NCBI RefSeq assembly: GCF_018614195.1
Contig: NZ_JAGGOT010000094.1
Coordinates: forward strand, 1-36,527
Length of the DNA stretch: 36,527 bases
Direction: 5' to 3'
Source of the DNA: Streptomyces sp. ISL-43
GTDB lineage: Bacteria > Actinomycetota > Actinomycetes > Streptomycetales > Streptomycetaceae
The position numbers and the translations under genes are program-made. Under the pieces are notes generated by a model. The model made no database searches. It had not been told where the DNA came from and saw nothing but the letters and a program-made list of their open reading frames with translations. Below are positions 7,536 through 17,411 of this stretch, one piece after another. How positions within the stretch are numbered: the first letter of the stretch is position 1; the number at the start of each line of letters is the position of its first letter.

Positions 7536-10500
7536 ATGCGGGAAGGCCGGTGGACCACGGTCACCGAGTCCGAGTTCGACCATGAGCACCGCGGGCTGGA
7601 GGCCATCCGCGAGCCGCTGCCCGACTCCGACCCCTGGCGGGCCTGGTCGAACTTCACCTTTACCGCGAACACCGGGCACGTCCGCGAGGTCGATCTCCTC
7701 GTGGTCGCCCCCGGCGGCGTGTTCATGATCGAGCTCAAGGACTGGCACGGCTCGGTCACCAGCGAGAACGGCACCTGGGTACAGACCACCCCCAGCGGTC
7801 ACCGCCGCCCGCACGGCAACCCGCTGCACCTGGTCAACAAGAAGGCCAAGGAACTGGCCGGACTGCTCGGCCAGAACGGAAAGCGCGTATGGGTCGGCGA
7901 AGCCGTCTGCTTCACGGACGACGCGCTGCGCGTACGGCTCCCTGCCCACGATCAGAACGGCGTCCACACCGTCGCCGAGCTGCTCGACTTGCTCCGGCAG
8001 CCGCCCCGGGACGAGCGGCGCCGCATCAACGCCGTCGACTCGCGGGAGGTCAAGGCCGCCCTGGAGCGGATCGGCATCCGCCGCAGTGACGCGGAGTACA
8101 AGGTCGGCCCGTACCAGCTGAAGCGGAAGTCCTTCGACTCGGGACCGACCTGGGCCGACTACCTGGCCGAGCACAGCGAACTGCCCGAGGCCGCCCGCGT
8201 CCGTATCTACCTGCGCGAACGCGGCTCGGACGCTACGATCCGGCAGTCCGTGGAGAACGCCGCCCGCCGCGAGGCCGCGGTACTGCGGCGCTTCCGCCAC
8301 CCCGGTGCCGTCCAGCTCAAGACGTACGATCCGTCCGGGCACTCTGCCGGCCCCGCGCTGATCTTCGACTACCACCCGCAGACCCTGCGCCTGGACGAGT
8401 ACCTGCTCCAGTACGGAGACAAGCTCGACATCCTCGGCCGCATGGCCCTCGTGCGACAACTGGCCGAGACCATGCGGTCCGCGCACTCCGGCCGTATCCA
8501 CCACCGGGCACTCGCCGCCCGCTCCGTGCACGTCATCCCCCGCAACCGCGGCCGCCAGGGGCAGACCGTCGGCGAAGAGGCCGGCTGGCTGGCCCCTCAC
8601 CTGCAGATCTCCGACTGGCAGATCGCGACCCAGCGCAGCGGCAGCGGCGGCTCCGCTCCGGGAGCCACCCGGTTCGCGCCAACCGCGCTGTCGGCGATGC
8701 ACCTGTCGGAGGGCTCGGACCCCTACCTGGCGCCCGAGCTGACCGCGCTCAATGCCGACCCGGTGTATCTGGACGTCTACGGTCTCGGCGTTCTCACCTA
8801 TCTCCTGGTCACCGGAAAGCCGCCGGCCGCGAGCCAGGCCGAGCTGCTGGCCCGGCTGGAGGCAGGCGAGGGCCTGCGCCCCAGCGCGCTGGTGGACGGC
8901 CTGTCCGAGGACATCGACGACCTGGTGCAGGCCGCCACGGCGTACCGTCCCGAGCAGCGGCTGTCTACCGTGGACGAGTTCCTGGAGATGCTGGAGCTCG
9001 TCGAGGACGCGCTCACCACCCCGGCCGCGGCCCCGGCGCCCGAAGCTCCCGAGAAAGATCCCCTGGAAGCCGTCGCGGGCGACGTACTCGGAGGCCGCTG
9101 GGAGGTCCGCCGGCGCCTCGGTACGGGCTCGACCAGTCGCGCGTTCCTCGTACGCGACCTTGAGGCCGAGGCCCGCAAGACGCGCCCGCTGGCCGTACTC
9201 AAGGTGGCCCTGTCCGACAGCCGGGGCGAGATCCTCGTCCACGAGGCCGGAGTCATGGGACGCCTGCGCCCCGATTCCCGGGTGATCCGGCTCGTCGAGC
9301 CGGAGCCCCTGCGCATCGCCGACCGCACCGTCCTCGCTCTGGAGTACGTGGGTGACGAGCGCGAGGATTCCGGTGAGGGCACCGAGTCCGGCGGATCGCG
9401 TACGCGCCGCCGTGAGGAGACGGTCGCCCGCCAGCTGCGCGACGCGGGCCGCCTTCCGATCGACCAGCTGGAGGCGTACGGCGACTATCTGTTCGGCGCC
9501 GTCGACTTCCTGGAAGGCGAGAGCGTCTGGCACCGCGACATCAAGCCGGACAACATCGCCATCCGCATCCGCCCGAACCGCACCCGCGAGCTCGTCCTCA
9601 TCGACTTCTCGCTGGCCGGCTATCCCGCGAAGGACCACGAGGCCGGTACGGACGGGTACCTCGACCCCTTCATCGGGACGCTGACCCGTACCGCCTACGA
9701 CTCGCACGCCGAGCGGTACGCGGTCGCGGTCACCCTGCACGAAATGGCCTCGGGCGAGCTCCCGAAGTGGGGCGACGGCTCGGTCCTGCCCCGGATGACG
9801 GACCAGAAGGAGGCTCCGCACGCGACCATCGCGGCCGATGCCTTCGAGCCCGCCGTACGGGACGGCCTGGTCGCCTTCTTCCAGAAGGCCCTGAACCGGG
9901 ACGTCGCGAAGCGTCACCCCGAGCTGAAGCCGATGCGCGACGCCTGGAAGAAGATCTTCCTGGACGCCTCGCAGACCGTCCCTTCCAGCCACCGCTCCCG
10001 CCACCCCGAGGCGACCCAACCGCAGTCCCCCGACCATGTCGCCATCGCGGACGCCGAGCCGCTCACCGCGGAGCAGCAGCGCGAGCAGCTGGCCGCCGGG
10101 GTCACCCGCGACACCCACCTGTCGGCCTCCGGCCTGACCCCGGCCGCCGAGTCCGTCCTGTACGGCCTGGGCATCACCACCGTCGGCGAGCTCCTCGAGT
10201 ACAGCAGCCGCAGCCTCATCAACTCTCCGGGACTGGGTGCCAAGACCCGTGGCGAGGTCCAGCGCCGCCAGCGCGAGTGGGGCAAGCGGCTGCGCGAGGC
10301 GCCGCTGTCGCCGCTGACCGCGCGGGGCCGGGCCGAGGCCAAGGAGGAGCTCGCCCAGCTGACCGCCGCCGAATCGGCGCTGGCCGGCGAGCTCGCCACG
10401 ACCGACGCATCGGCCGGCCTCTCCCCCTCCGCGCTGCGCTCGGTCAGCCTGGACACTCTCGCCACGATCTTCGTCCCGGAGCTGAACAACAACCGCGCTA

Positions 10501-12212
10501 ACCGCAACAAGGTCGACATGGTCGGCCTGCTCCTGCGCCTGCCGGACGAGCACGGCGAGCTTCCGGCGATCGGAGTCTGGCCGAAGCAGAAGGACGTCGC
10601 GGACGCACTCAACCTGACGCCGGGCCGTATCCCCCAGATACTCAAGGAGGAACGCAAGCGCTGGCAGAAGGACCCGGCGGTCGCGGAGCTCCGGGCGGAG
10701 ATCCTGGAGCTGCTGGCCAGCATGGGCCGCGTCGCCTCGGCCGTCGAGATCGCCGACGCGCTCGCGGTACGCCGCGGCACCCAGCTCGCCGAACGGGAAC
10801 AGCGGCGCGCGCTCGCGTTGGCGGCCGTCCGAGCCGTGGTCGAGGTAGAACAACTCGACCCGGAAACCGCCGAGTTCCGGCACCAGCCGAACCGCAAGGC
10901 CACGGAAGAGGCTTTGGGAGCGGGCCTGCTCGCGCTGGACGTCCGCGAAGCCACCGAGGACGAGGCCGGCGACCCGCCGGACACCCCGACGGCCCCCGCC
11001 CTGCTCGACTACGCGACGCGGCTGGGCCGGGTTGCCGACCGGCTGGCCAAGCTGGACACGCTGCCGACCGCGACCACGGTCCTGGGCGAACTGGCCGCGC
11101 TCACCCCGCCCCCGGGCGCGGTGGACTGGGACGAGCGACGCATGGTGGAACTGGCGGCTGCGGCCTCGGTCAACGCGGCGGCCACGCCGCGCCTGGAGAT
11201 CTACCCGCGCGACCTGCCCCTGGTGCGGGCGCTCCGCCTAACCCAGGCCGGCCTGGTCCGGCTGATCCCGGGTGTGCCGGAGGCCCGGCAGCCTGGCGTG
11301 ACCGGCGAAGACGTGCACGAGCGGGTACGGTCACGGTTCCCCGAGCTGGTCATCCCCGACGGCCGCGGCGGGGGGTCGCACGACCTGCCGACCGGCGGGC
11401 CGCTGACCAAGGCACTGCGCGATGCGGGCTTCGACCTCACGCTGTCCATGCGCGAGGACACGCGGACCCAGCGCTACCTGCCCACCCGGATGGACAGCGC
11501 GACGAGCTACCTGACGACCGGCGCCTGGCGCCAGACCACCGATGCGGGTACGGCGACCCGGTACTCGGACGACCCTGCGCTCGCGGGAGCGATCCGCGCG
11601 AAGGAACGACTCAAGGACTCGGCCCGACGCGACGGATACCGGGTGCTGACGGTACGGCAGGGTCTGGTGCCGAAGGCGGTACGGGGGCTGGAGTCGGCGG
11701 GGGTTGGCGCCCGGGTGGTGTCAGTGACCGGACTCTTCCTGGAGGCCATGCACGCGCTGGTCCCGGAGGGTACGAGGCCAACATGGGAGACCCTGCTGAG
11801 GGCCGATGTCGCGGAGGCCGGGTCCAAGGGTGCGATGAAGTTCGCGGAGTACGCACGAACGGCGTGGGGGGCGGTGGAGCCCCGGGTCCGCGCGCTGCTG
11901 GAAGCGAGGGCAGGCTCGGGCCCGGTCCTCCTGACTGAAGCGACGGTCTTCGCCCGGTACGACGCGATGGGCGTCCTGGACCGACTCGCGGATGCCGCCC
12001 GGCAGGGCGGACGCGGGCTGTGGCTGCTCGTTCCGCAGGGCGACCCGGCGCGGGAGCCGAAGCTGGGGCAGGTCGCGGTGGCGTACCAGGCCGGACTGGG
12101 CGAGTGGATTGAACTTCCGGACTCGTGGGTGGATGAGGTCCACCGGTCGTCCGGCAAGAAGCGTACGAATGACGCTGTAGCAACTGATGGAACCGAGGGA
12201 GACGTCGAGTGA
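7536..12212 (+). CDS. pglW: BREX-2 PglW: NERD nuclease-like domain plus Ser/Thr protein kinase
   Basis: ATG 7536 has GGGGA six bases upstream and gives 1558 residues; the frame is open from further left but nothing there is conserved. An N-terminal NERD domain carries D53 (REVDLLVV) and E66-L-K68 (FMIELKDWHG). A first kinase-like domain has HRALAARSV at 323, where Ala325 replaces the catalytic Asp, so it is probably a pseudokinase. A second kinase domain begins near GDVLGGRWEVRRRLGTGS and has HRDIKPDN (666-673) and D690-F-S-L, with Ser in place of the usual DFG Gly. Residues about 865-910 look like a helix-hairpin-helix or RNA polymerase alpha C-terminal fold (GITTVGELLEYS, LGAKTRGEV). A helix-turn-helix follows near 1018-1043 (VADALNLTPGRIPQIL). 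PglW is a core component of type 2 BREX. Its GTGA overlap with pglX shows translational coupling. Confidence 0.95.
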   Translation: MREGRWTTVTESEFDHEHRGLEAIREPLPDSDPWRAWSNFTFTANTGHVREVDLLVVAPGGVFMIELKDWHGSVTSENGTWVQTTPSGHRRPHGNPLHLVNKKAKELAGLLGQNGKRVWVGEAVCFTDDALRVRLPAHDQNGVHTVAELLDLLRQPPRDERRRINAVDSREVKAALERIGIRRSDAEYKVGPYQLKRKSFDSGPTWADYLAEHSELPEAARVRIYLRERGSDATIRQSVENAARREAAVLRRFRHPGAVQLKTYDPSGHSAGPALIFDYHPQTLRLDEYLLQYGDKLDILGRMALVRQLAETMRSAHSGRIHHRALAARSVHVIPRNRGRQGQTVGEEAGWLAPHLQISDWQIATQRSGSGGSAPGATRFAPTALSAMHLSEGSDPYLAPELTALNADPVYLDVYGLGVLTYLLVTGKPPAASQAELLARLEAGEGLRPSALVDGLSEDIDDLVQAATAYRPEQRLSTVDEFLEMLELVEDALTTPAAAPAPEAPEKDPLEAVAGDVLGGRWEVRRRLGTGSTSRAFLVRDLEAEARKTRPLAVLKVALSDSRGEILVHEAGVMGRLRPDSRVIRLVEPEPLRIADRTVLALEYVGDEREDSGEGTESGGSRTRRREETVARQLRDAGRLPIDQLEAYGDYLFGAVDFLEGESVWHRDIKPDNIAIRIRPNRTRELVLIDFSLAGYPAKDHEAGTDGYLDPFIGTLTRTAYDSHAERYAVAVTLHEMASGELPKWGDGSVLPRMTDQKEAPHATIAADAFEPAVRDGLVAFFQKALNRDVAKRHPELKPMRDAWKKIFLDASQTVPSSHRSRHPEATQPQSPDHVAIADAEPLTAEQQREQLAAGVTRDTHLSASGLTPAAESVLYGLGITTVGELLEYSSRSLINSPGLGAKTRGEVQRRQREWGKRLREAPLSPLTARGRAEAKEELAQLTAAESALAGELATTDASAGLSPSALRSVSLDTLATIFVPELNNNRANRNKVDMVGLLLRLPDEHGELPAIGVWPKQKDVADALNLTPGRIPQILKEERKRWQKDPAVAELRAEILELLASMGRVASAVEIADALAVRRGTQLAEREQRRALALAAVRAVVEVEQLDPETAEFRHQPNRKATEEALGAGLLALDVREATEDEAGDPPDTPTAPALLDYATRLGRVADRLAKLDTLPTATTVLGELAALTPPPGAVDWDERRMVELAAAASVNAAATPRLEIYPRDLPLVRALRLTQAGLVRLIPGVPEARQPGVTGEDVHERVRSRFPELVIPDGRGGGSHDLPTGGPLTKALRDAGFDLTLSMREDTRTQRYLPTRMDSATSYLTTGAWRQTTDAGTATRYSDDPALAGAIRAKERLKDSARRDGYRVLTVRQGLVPKAVRGLESAGVGARVVSVTGLFLEAMHALVPEGTRPTWETLLRADVAEAGSKGAMKFAEYARTAWGAVEPRVRALLEARAGSGPVLLTEATVFARYDAMGVLDRLADAARQGGRGLWLLVPQGDPAREPKLGQVAVAYQAGLGEWIELPDSWVDEVHRSSGKKRTNDAVATDGTEGDVE

Positions 12213-15200
12213 TCGACCGTAAGGCACTGTTGAACGACCTGAAGCAGCAGGTCAAAGCGGTCGAGGCTGATCTTTCGAAGCAGGTGAAGGCCGTCACGGA
12301 CGTGGGCACCCGCCTGCGCGCCGAGTACGACCAGGCACGCAAGCTGGGCCGCACGGCGGCGACGTGGAACTCCTGGCTTGACGAGCGGGTCACCCAGGTC
12401 GGCGTGGCCTGGGTCCTCGGCACGGTCTTCGTCCGCTTCTGCGAGGACAACCACCTGATCCCGGAGCCGTACCTGACCGCCCCCGATGACGACCGCCGGG
12501 ACCTAGCGCTGGCGCGGTATGAGGACTACGTCGCCAAGGACACCGACCCGACGTTCCGAGGCTGGCTGGAGCGCGCGTTCGCCGAGCTGGGCACCGGCCA
12601 GGCCGGCCGCCTGCTGTTCGACCACAAGCACAACCCGCTGTTCCAGGTCCCGCTGTCGCATGACGGCGCGCGTGACCTGATCGACTTCTGGCGAGAGCGC
12701 GACGAAGCAGGCGTCCTGGTCCACGACTTCACGGACGAGCTGAACGAGGACGGCACGGAGGGCTGGGACACCCGGTTCCTGGGCGACCTGTACCAGGACC
12801 TGAGCGAGGCAGCCCGGAAGACGTACGCGCTGCTCCAGACCCCGGAGTTCGTGGAGGAGTTCATCCTCGACCGGACGATGGACCCGGCGGTTCGGGAGTT
12901 CGGGTACGAGGGCTTGAAGATGATCGACCCCACGTGCGGGTCGGGGCACTTCGTGCTGGGCGCCTTCCGGCGGCTGGTCAGGCTGTGGGGCGAGGGACAG
13001 CCGGCAAAGGACGTGCACGAGCGGGTACGGGCTGCGCTGGATTCGGTGCATGGGGTGGACCTGAACCCGTTTGCCGTGGCTGTGGCGCGGTTCCGGTTGC
13101 TGGTCACAGCGATGGCGGCGAGTGGCGTGCGGACCATGGCGGAGGCCGCGAAGTATGAGTGGCCGGTGCACTTGGCTGTCGGTGACTCGCTGATCAAGGC
13201 GCGGCAGTTGGAACTGACGCTGGGCGGGAACGAGGATGGCGAGGACGACCCGCTGGCGTCGTTCTCGTATGCCACCGAGGATGTGCACGAGCACCCTGGG
13301 ATTTTGCAGCAGGGGCGGTATCACCTAGTGGTGGGGAACCCTCCCTACATCACAGTGAAAGACAAGAAGCTCAACGCCCTGTATAGGGATCTGTACGACG
13401 CCTGCGCCGGAAAGTACGCGCTGTCGGTTCCGTTCGCACAGCGGTTCTTCGAGCTGGCGCAAACAGGGGATGCCGAAGGACGTGGCTACGGCATGGTAGG
13501 CCAGATCACGGCGAACTCCTTCATGAAGCGCGAGTTCGGCACGCGACTCATCGAGACGTATTTCGGTCACGAGGTGGAGCTGACCGAGGTCATCGATACC
13601 TCGGGAGCTTATATCCCTGGGCACGGGACTCCTACGGTAATCCTCGTGGGCAAGCGACGTGGACGTAACGGCCGTTCGGAGACCATTCGCACGGTGCGCA
13701 GCATCCAAGGAGAGCCCAGCGCGCCAGAAAAAGGCGAAGAGGGCAAGGTCTGGAGGGCGATTGTCGATCAGATCGACTCCCCAGGATCTGCAGGCCAATG
13801 GGTCTCGGTCGACGGCCTCGACCGGAAACGCTATTTCGGAAGCCAGCCGTGGGTACTGGCAGATGGTGGTCTCGAGATGCTGGAGAGGATCAACGAAGCT
13901 AAGCAGGGGGTGCTGAAACGGGACATTTCACGTATCGGCTTCTACGGCATCATGGGCGCCGATGACGCGATGACCGCTGCCCCTCGCACCTTCAGCAGGA
14001 TCGATGCAGAGGCAGCGTACGTCAGGCGTCTCACAGTTGGCGACGAGATTCGGGATTTCGAATTCCTCAATGGGGACAGCGCTTTCCACCCCTACGACGC
14101 CAAGCGCAGTCTGCAGCAACTCGCTTCGCTCCCCCGGCTGAGCCGTTGGATTTGGCCTTTTCGTACGGAGCTGGGAAACCGGGCCACCTTCTCCGGGAGT
14201 ACCTACTTCAGAGATGCTCGCCCTTGGTGGGAATGGCATCAGCTCCCTAAGGATCCCAAAGCACACGCGTGGTCCATCCCGTTCGCGTTTGTTGCAACGC
14301 ACAACCACTTCTCGCTAGACCGGCATGGGAGAGTGTTCAAACAATCCGCACCGATGATCAAGCTGCAAGAAGGGGCGAGCGAAGAAGAGCACCTGCGGCT
14401 GGTCGCGCTTCTCAATAGCTCCACAGCCGGATTCTGGCTCAAGATGGTGAGCCACAATAAAGGCAGCACTGTGGACGCGAAGGGAGCACGGCAGTCCACC
14501 ATCCCGTTCGAGGACTTCTATGAATTCACCGGCACCAAGCTCCAAGATTTCCCTCTTCCTCCCGCCTATCCCACAGCCCTCGGCACCACCCTGGACATAC
14601 TCGCCCAGCAGCTCTCCACCACAAGCCCCTCCATCCTCACCCTCGAGACGACCCCGACCCTCCCAGCTCTCCGCACAGTTCGCGGCACCTGGGAGTCCAC
14701 CCGCGCCCGGATGATCGCCCTCCAGGAAGAGCTGGACTGGCAGGTCTACTCGCTCTACAACCTGCATCCTGAGGACCTCCGCCTCTCCGAGGACGCCGAT
14801 TCAACCGACATCCCCGAGCTCTCCCTCGGCGAGCGTGCCTTCGAAATTGTTCTCGCACGCCGGGTCGCCGCAGGCCAGGCCAGCGGCGAGTGGTTCAGGC
14901 GGCACGAGTCCACGCCCATCACCGAGATCCCCGTCCACTGGCCCGCCCCCTACCGAGAAGTCGTCCAGAAGCGGATCGACGCCATTGAGTCGTCCCGTGC
15001 AATCGGCATGGTCGAGCGGCCCGAGTACAAGCGGCGGTGGGCCACCGAAGGGTGGGACGCCCTTCAGGAGAAGGCTCTCAAGTCCTGGCTGCTGGCCCGG
15101 GTCGAGGATCGTGCGCACTGGTTCGACGAGAACGGGATGCCCACTGTCACGACGCTCTCCCGGCTCACCGACGCGCTCTCGCGTGACGAGGACTTCGTCT

Positions 15201-15835
15201 CCGTCGTCAAGATCTACGCGCCCCGCAAGGAACTGCCCGCCGTCGTCGCCGAGTTGATGGCGGACGAGCACGTCCCGTTCCTCTCCGCTCTGCGCTACAA
15301 GCCCTCCGGGCTGAAGAAGCGCGAGGACTGGGAACACGTCTGGGATCTCCAGCGGCAGGAGGACGCTGCCGAGGACGAGCCCGCCAAGCGGAAGATCCGC
15401 GACAGCATCCCTGTACCGCCCAAGTACACCTCCGCCGACTTCCTCCGCTCCTCCTACTGGAGGGCGCGTGGAAAGCTGGACGTGCCGAAGGAGCGGTTCG
15501 TGTCGTACGGGCAGACCAACGCGGCCACGCCCGACCTGTACGGCTGGGCCGGCTGGGATCACCGGGAGCAGGCGTACGCCCTCGACGCGTACATCGCCTC
15601 TCACGAGGCGCTGACCCCCGAGGAGCTGACGCCGTTCCTAGCCGGCCTGCTGGAGCTTCAGCCGTGGCTGGACCAGTGGCATGACGAGTTCGACGCAACC
15701 TTCGGTGCGTCCCCGGCCGCGTTCTTCCGGGGCGACCGGCAGATGGTGCAGGGCGAACACGGGCTGACCGACGACGACCTGCGCGCCTGGCGCCCGGCCG
15801 CCGCAACCCGTGGACGGCGTACCACCAAGAAGTAG
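12209..15835 (+). CDS. pglX: BREX-2 PglX: adenine-specific DNA methyltransferase
   Basis: GTG 12209 overlaps the pglW stop (GTGA); length is 1208 residues. The SAM-binding motif I IDPTCGSGHF lies at about 239-248 and catalytic motif IV NPPY at about 377-380, inside VVGNPPYITVKDKK. The N-terminal part (WLDERVTQVGVAWVLGTVFVRFCEDN) and the long C-terminal target-recognition and helical region match BREX-2 PglX proteins as I know them. Role in the family: N6-adenine methylation that marks host DNA, and part of the phage-blocking machinery. In the Streptomyces coelicolor Pgl system pglX is phase-variable through a long G tract; the longest G run I noticed in this gene is about five bases, so that switch seems absent. 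The gene has no stop or frame defect. Transcription probably ends at a hairpin just downstream. Confidence 0.95.
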   Translation: MIDRKALLNDLKQQVKAVEADLSKQVKAVTDVGTRLRAEYDQARKLGRTAATWNSWLDERVTQVGVAWVLGTVFVRFCEDNHLIPEPYLTAPDDDRRDLALARYEDYVAKDTDPTFRGWLERAFAELGTGQAGRLLFDHKHNPLFQVPLSHDGARDLIDFWRERDEAGVLVHDFTDELNEDGTEGWDTRFLGDLYQDLSEAARKTYALLQTPEFVEEFILDRTMDPAVREFGYEGLKMIDPTCGSGHFVLGAFRRLVRLWGEGQPAKDVHERVRAALDSVHGVDLNPFAVAVARFRLLVTAMAASGVRTMAEAAKYEWPVHLAVGDSLIKARQLELTLGGNEDGEDDPLASFSYATEDVHEHPGILQQGRYHLVVGNPPYITVKDKKLNALYRDLYDACAGKYALSVPFAQRFFELAQTGDAEGRGYGMVGQITANSFMKREFGTRLIETYFGHEVELTEVIDTSGAYIPGHGTPTVILVGKRRGRNGRSETIRTVRSIQGEPSAPEKGEEGKVWRAIVDQIDSPGSAGQWVSVDGLDRKRYFGSQPWVLADGGLEMLERINEAKQGVLKRDISRIGFYGIMGADDAMTAAPRTFSRIDAEAAYVRRLTVGDEIRDFEFLNGDSAFHPYDAKRSLQQLASLPRLSRWIWPFRTELGNRATFSGSTYFRDARPWWEWHQLPKDPKAHAWSIPFAFVATHNHFSLDRHGRVFKQSAPMIKLQEGASEEEHLRLVALLNSSTAGFWLKMVSHNKGSTVDAKGARQSTIPFEDFYEFTGTKLQDFPLPPAYPTALGTTLDILAQQLSTTSPSILTLETTPTLPALRTVRGTWESTRARMIALQEELDWQVYSLYNLHPEDLRLSEDADSTDIPELSLGERAFEIVLARRVAAGQASGEWFRRHESTPITEIPVHWPAPYREVVQKRIDAIESSRAIGMVERPEYKRRWATEGWDALQEKALKSWLLARVEDRAHWFDENGMPTVTTLSRLTDALSRDEDFVSVVKIYAPRKELPAVVAELMADEHVPFLSALRYKPSGLKKREDWEHVWDLQRQEDAAEDEPAKRKIRDSIPVPPKYTSADFLRSSYWRARGKLDVPKERFVSYGQTNAATPDLYGWAGWDHREQAYALDAYIASHEALTPEELTPFLAGLLELQPWLDQWHDEFDATFGASPAAFFRGDRQMVQGEHGLTDDDLRAWRPAAATRGRRTTKK

Positions 15836-15868
15836 CCCCACCGGAGACTCCGACGGCTCCCGTGATCA

Positions 15869-15886
15869 ACAGGACTCAGGTCCTGT
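15869..15886. terminator. Hairpin between convergent pglX and DUF397 gene
   Basis: ACAGGAC, loop TCAG, GTCCTGT forms a perfect 7-bp stem, 34 bases after the pglX stop and 26 bases before the stop of the convergent DUF397 gene. There is no U-tract, but the position suits a bidirectional terminator. If active it would separate pglWX from the downstream BREX genes. Confidence 0.5.
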
Positions 15887-15911
15887 ACGGGGGCCGTTCG
15901 GGTGGCGCGGT

Positions 15912-16121
15912 TCAGGCGGTCAACTGCCCGCCCTTGATGGCGGAAACGAAGGACGCACAGTCGCCCGCAGGGAACACGAGCAGCGGCCCGTGCGGGACCT
16001 TGCTGTCACATACGGGGGCAACGGCCGGGAAGTCGTCGGAGACCTCGACGCACTCACCGCCGTCCTGATTGCTGTAACTGCCCTTCCGCCAATTTGCGGA
16101 ACTCAGGTTGATGGATCGCAC
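15912..16121 (-). CDS. DUF397 small protein
   Basis: GTG 16121 gives 69 residues. The sequence shows the DUF397 pattern clearly: NWRKGSYSNQDGGECVEV, then VCDSKVPHGPLLVF, then a Phe-Val tail near SFVSAI. In Streptomyces, DUF397 proteins are usually encoded right after an XRE/DUF5753 regulator and are thought to act with it, in a toxin-antitoxin-like or developmental control pair (the whiJ/abaA-type arrangement). Here the partner upstream (16938-16103) is a pseudogene whose original stop overlapped this start, so the DUF397 protein is intact but orphaned. It may respond to other paralogues in the chromosome. It is transcribed against pglX. Confidence 0.88.
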   Translation of the reverse strand: MRSINLSSANWRKGSYSNQDGGECVEVSDDFPAVAPVCDSKVPHGPLLVFPAGDCASFVSAIKGGQLTA

Positions 16122-16938
16122 GGGACTTCCAACCTCCGCAGGACGAACTTCCGCGACTCAGCCGGGAAAGAGCCAGGTCGCGCACCACATCGTACGCGAG
16201 CTGCAAGCCCTCAACCGGACCGTTTCCTCGATGAGTTCGCCCCTAAACGGTCTCCGTGTACGCCACGGTACGCCCTTCTGGCAGCCGCAGAAACATCAAG
16301 GCAGCACCCATCAGGCCATGCGTGCCAGCACTCTGCGGCAGCACATGAACCGTGACGCCGGGCCGCTCAGCCATCTCCCCCAAGTACTCCAGCTGCTCCC
16401 GCCACTCCCCCGCGTCCCGCAACGGCGTCCACAACACCGCCTCGGACAGGATCGTCCGGAACGGGGGAGCCACTTCCCTTTCCAGCAGCTCCCGCCGCCC
16501 CCTCCGCGCCTCGACCTGCTTCGTCAGCTCGTCTCCCTTGAACCCACCCGCAGAAAGCAGCTCCCGCGCATACCCCGGCGTCTGAAGCAACCCCGGCAGC
16601 ACGCTCACCGCGAAGTGCCACAGGCTCGCCGCCTCCGCCTCCAGCGCCATGTACCTCCGGTACCGCACCTTGAACTGCGTATGGTCCCCGGCCGCCAGCA
16701 GCCACAACGCGAGCAGCAGCCCGGGAGTCCCGTAATGCTGGTCCAAGGCCTGGGCGACTTCCGGGCCGCCCAGGGTCTCGCCCTTCTCCATCTTCCCGAA
16801 CAGCGACCAGTCCCAGCCCAGCCGCTCGCCGATCTGCCGCAGGCTGTCGCCGCTCTGCGTCCGCAGTGACCGCAGCTCCTATGCGAACCATTGGCGTGGC
16901 TCCTGGCTGCGGCCCGTGATCACTCGCCTCGGCGGCAT
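16103..16938 (-). pseudogene. XRE-family regulator with DUF5753 domain, broken by nonsense and frameshifts
   Basis: From ATG 16938 the reading gives MPPRRVITGRSQEPRQWFA and then TAG (16881-16879), where relatives have Glu (FA-E-E-L-R-pattern). The same frame continues with SLRTQSGDSLRQIGERLGW, the helix-turn-helix, and then the DUF5753 ligand-like domain (LWLLAAGDHTQFKVRYRRYM, LPGLLQTPGYARELL, PFRTILSEAVLW, VTVHVLPQSAGTHGLMG). A stop at 16245-16243 follows TVAYTETV; the expected GELIEETVR, then VEGLQLAYDVVRDLALS, then AESRKFVLRRLE appear in successive frames, so at least three frameshifts follow. The ancestral stop would be TGA 16105-16103, overlapping the DUF397 start. A product restarting at ATG 16791 would lack the HTH. 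Relatives are DNA-binding regulators; this copy is very probably dead. Confidence 0.85.
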
Positions 16939-17124
16939 GGCGGCTCCCCTTCGCGCGCCTCCGTGGAAGGTGTGAAACAACCGCCGTACACCGGGGAAGC
17001 ACATCCCGCCGGCGGTGTCTGCGTCCTTCTCCGGATACATGCTCGTAGTGCCCTGAATGCGCAGAGTAATTCAATCGATATGGCCGGGGCAGGGAAATAG
17101 CGGAACCACCGAGGAAGCGAACCC

Positions 17125-17411
17125 ATGACAACGCAGCGACGCACGAACAGCGACACAACCGGTCACCACACCACCCCCTCCAAGGCCGACAGGACCACCG
17201 AGGCCGCCCGCTGGGCCACGATCAAGGAGGCCTCCGACGCCCATGATGCCCTCGCCGAGGCCCTGCGCCGGGCCGGCATTCAGCTCCCGGCCATGGACCG
17301 CGTACTCCCTGGGAGGACGAAGCCCTCTACGCCCTCGTGCACCTCGGGGTGTGCTCCGCGCCCGTGGCCCACCTGCTGGCCACCGTGATCACCAAGGGCG
17401 CCGCACGGTGA
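17125..17411 (+). pseudogene. Small hypothetical gene with an internal frameshift
   Basis: ATG 17125 follows a GAGGAAG ribosome binding site and reads MTTQRRTNSD to about GIQLPAMD. The frame then goes into a Pro/Ser-rich tail ending at 17388. The adjacent frame from about 17305 gives PWEDEALYALVHLGVCSAPV and HLLATVITKGAAR, ending at TGA 17409-17411. That second half is a conserved pattern in short Streptomyces proteins encoded next to DUF5753/DUF397 genes, so the gene is best read as one protein of about 94 residues broken by an indel near 17300. The ancestral stop overlaps the GTG of the next gene (GTGA), as expected for an operon. Function unknown; a sequencing error could also explain the shift. 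Confidence 0.6.

Noticed and set aside
7428..10883. A 1151-residue open frame on the minus strand
   Set aside because: It lies wholly opposite pglW; the composition is Gly/Arg/Val-rich and no domain is visible. Long antisense frames are expected where third positions are nearly all G or C.
12209..15835. Phase-variable G tract in pglX
   Set aside because: Known for the S. coelicolor pglX, but the longest G run I noticed here is about five bases near 13910, too short for frequent slippage.
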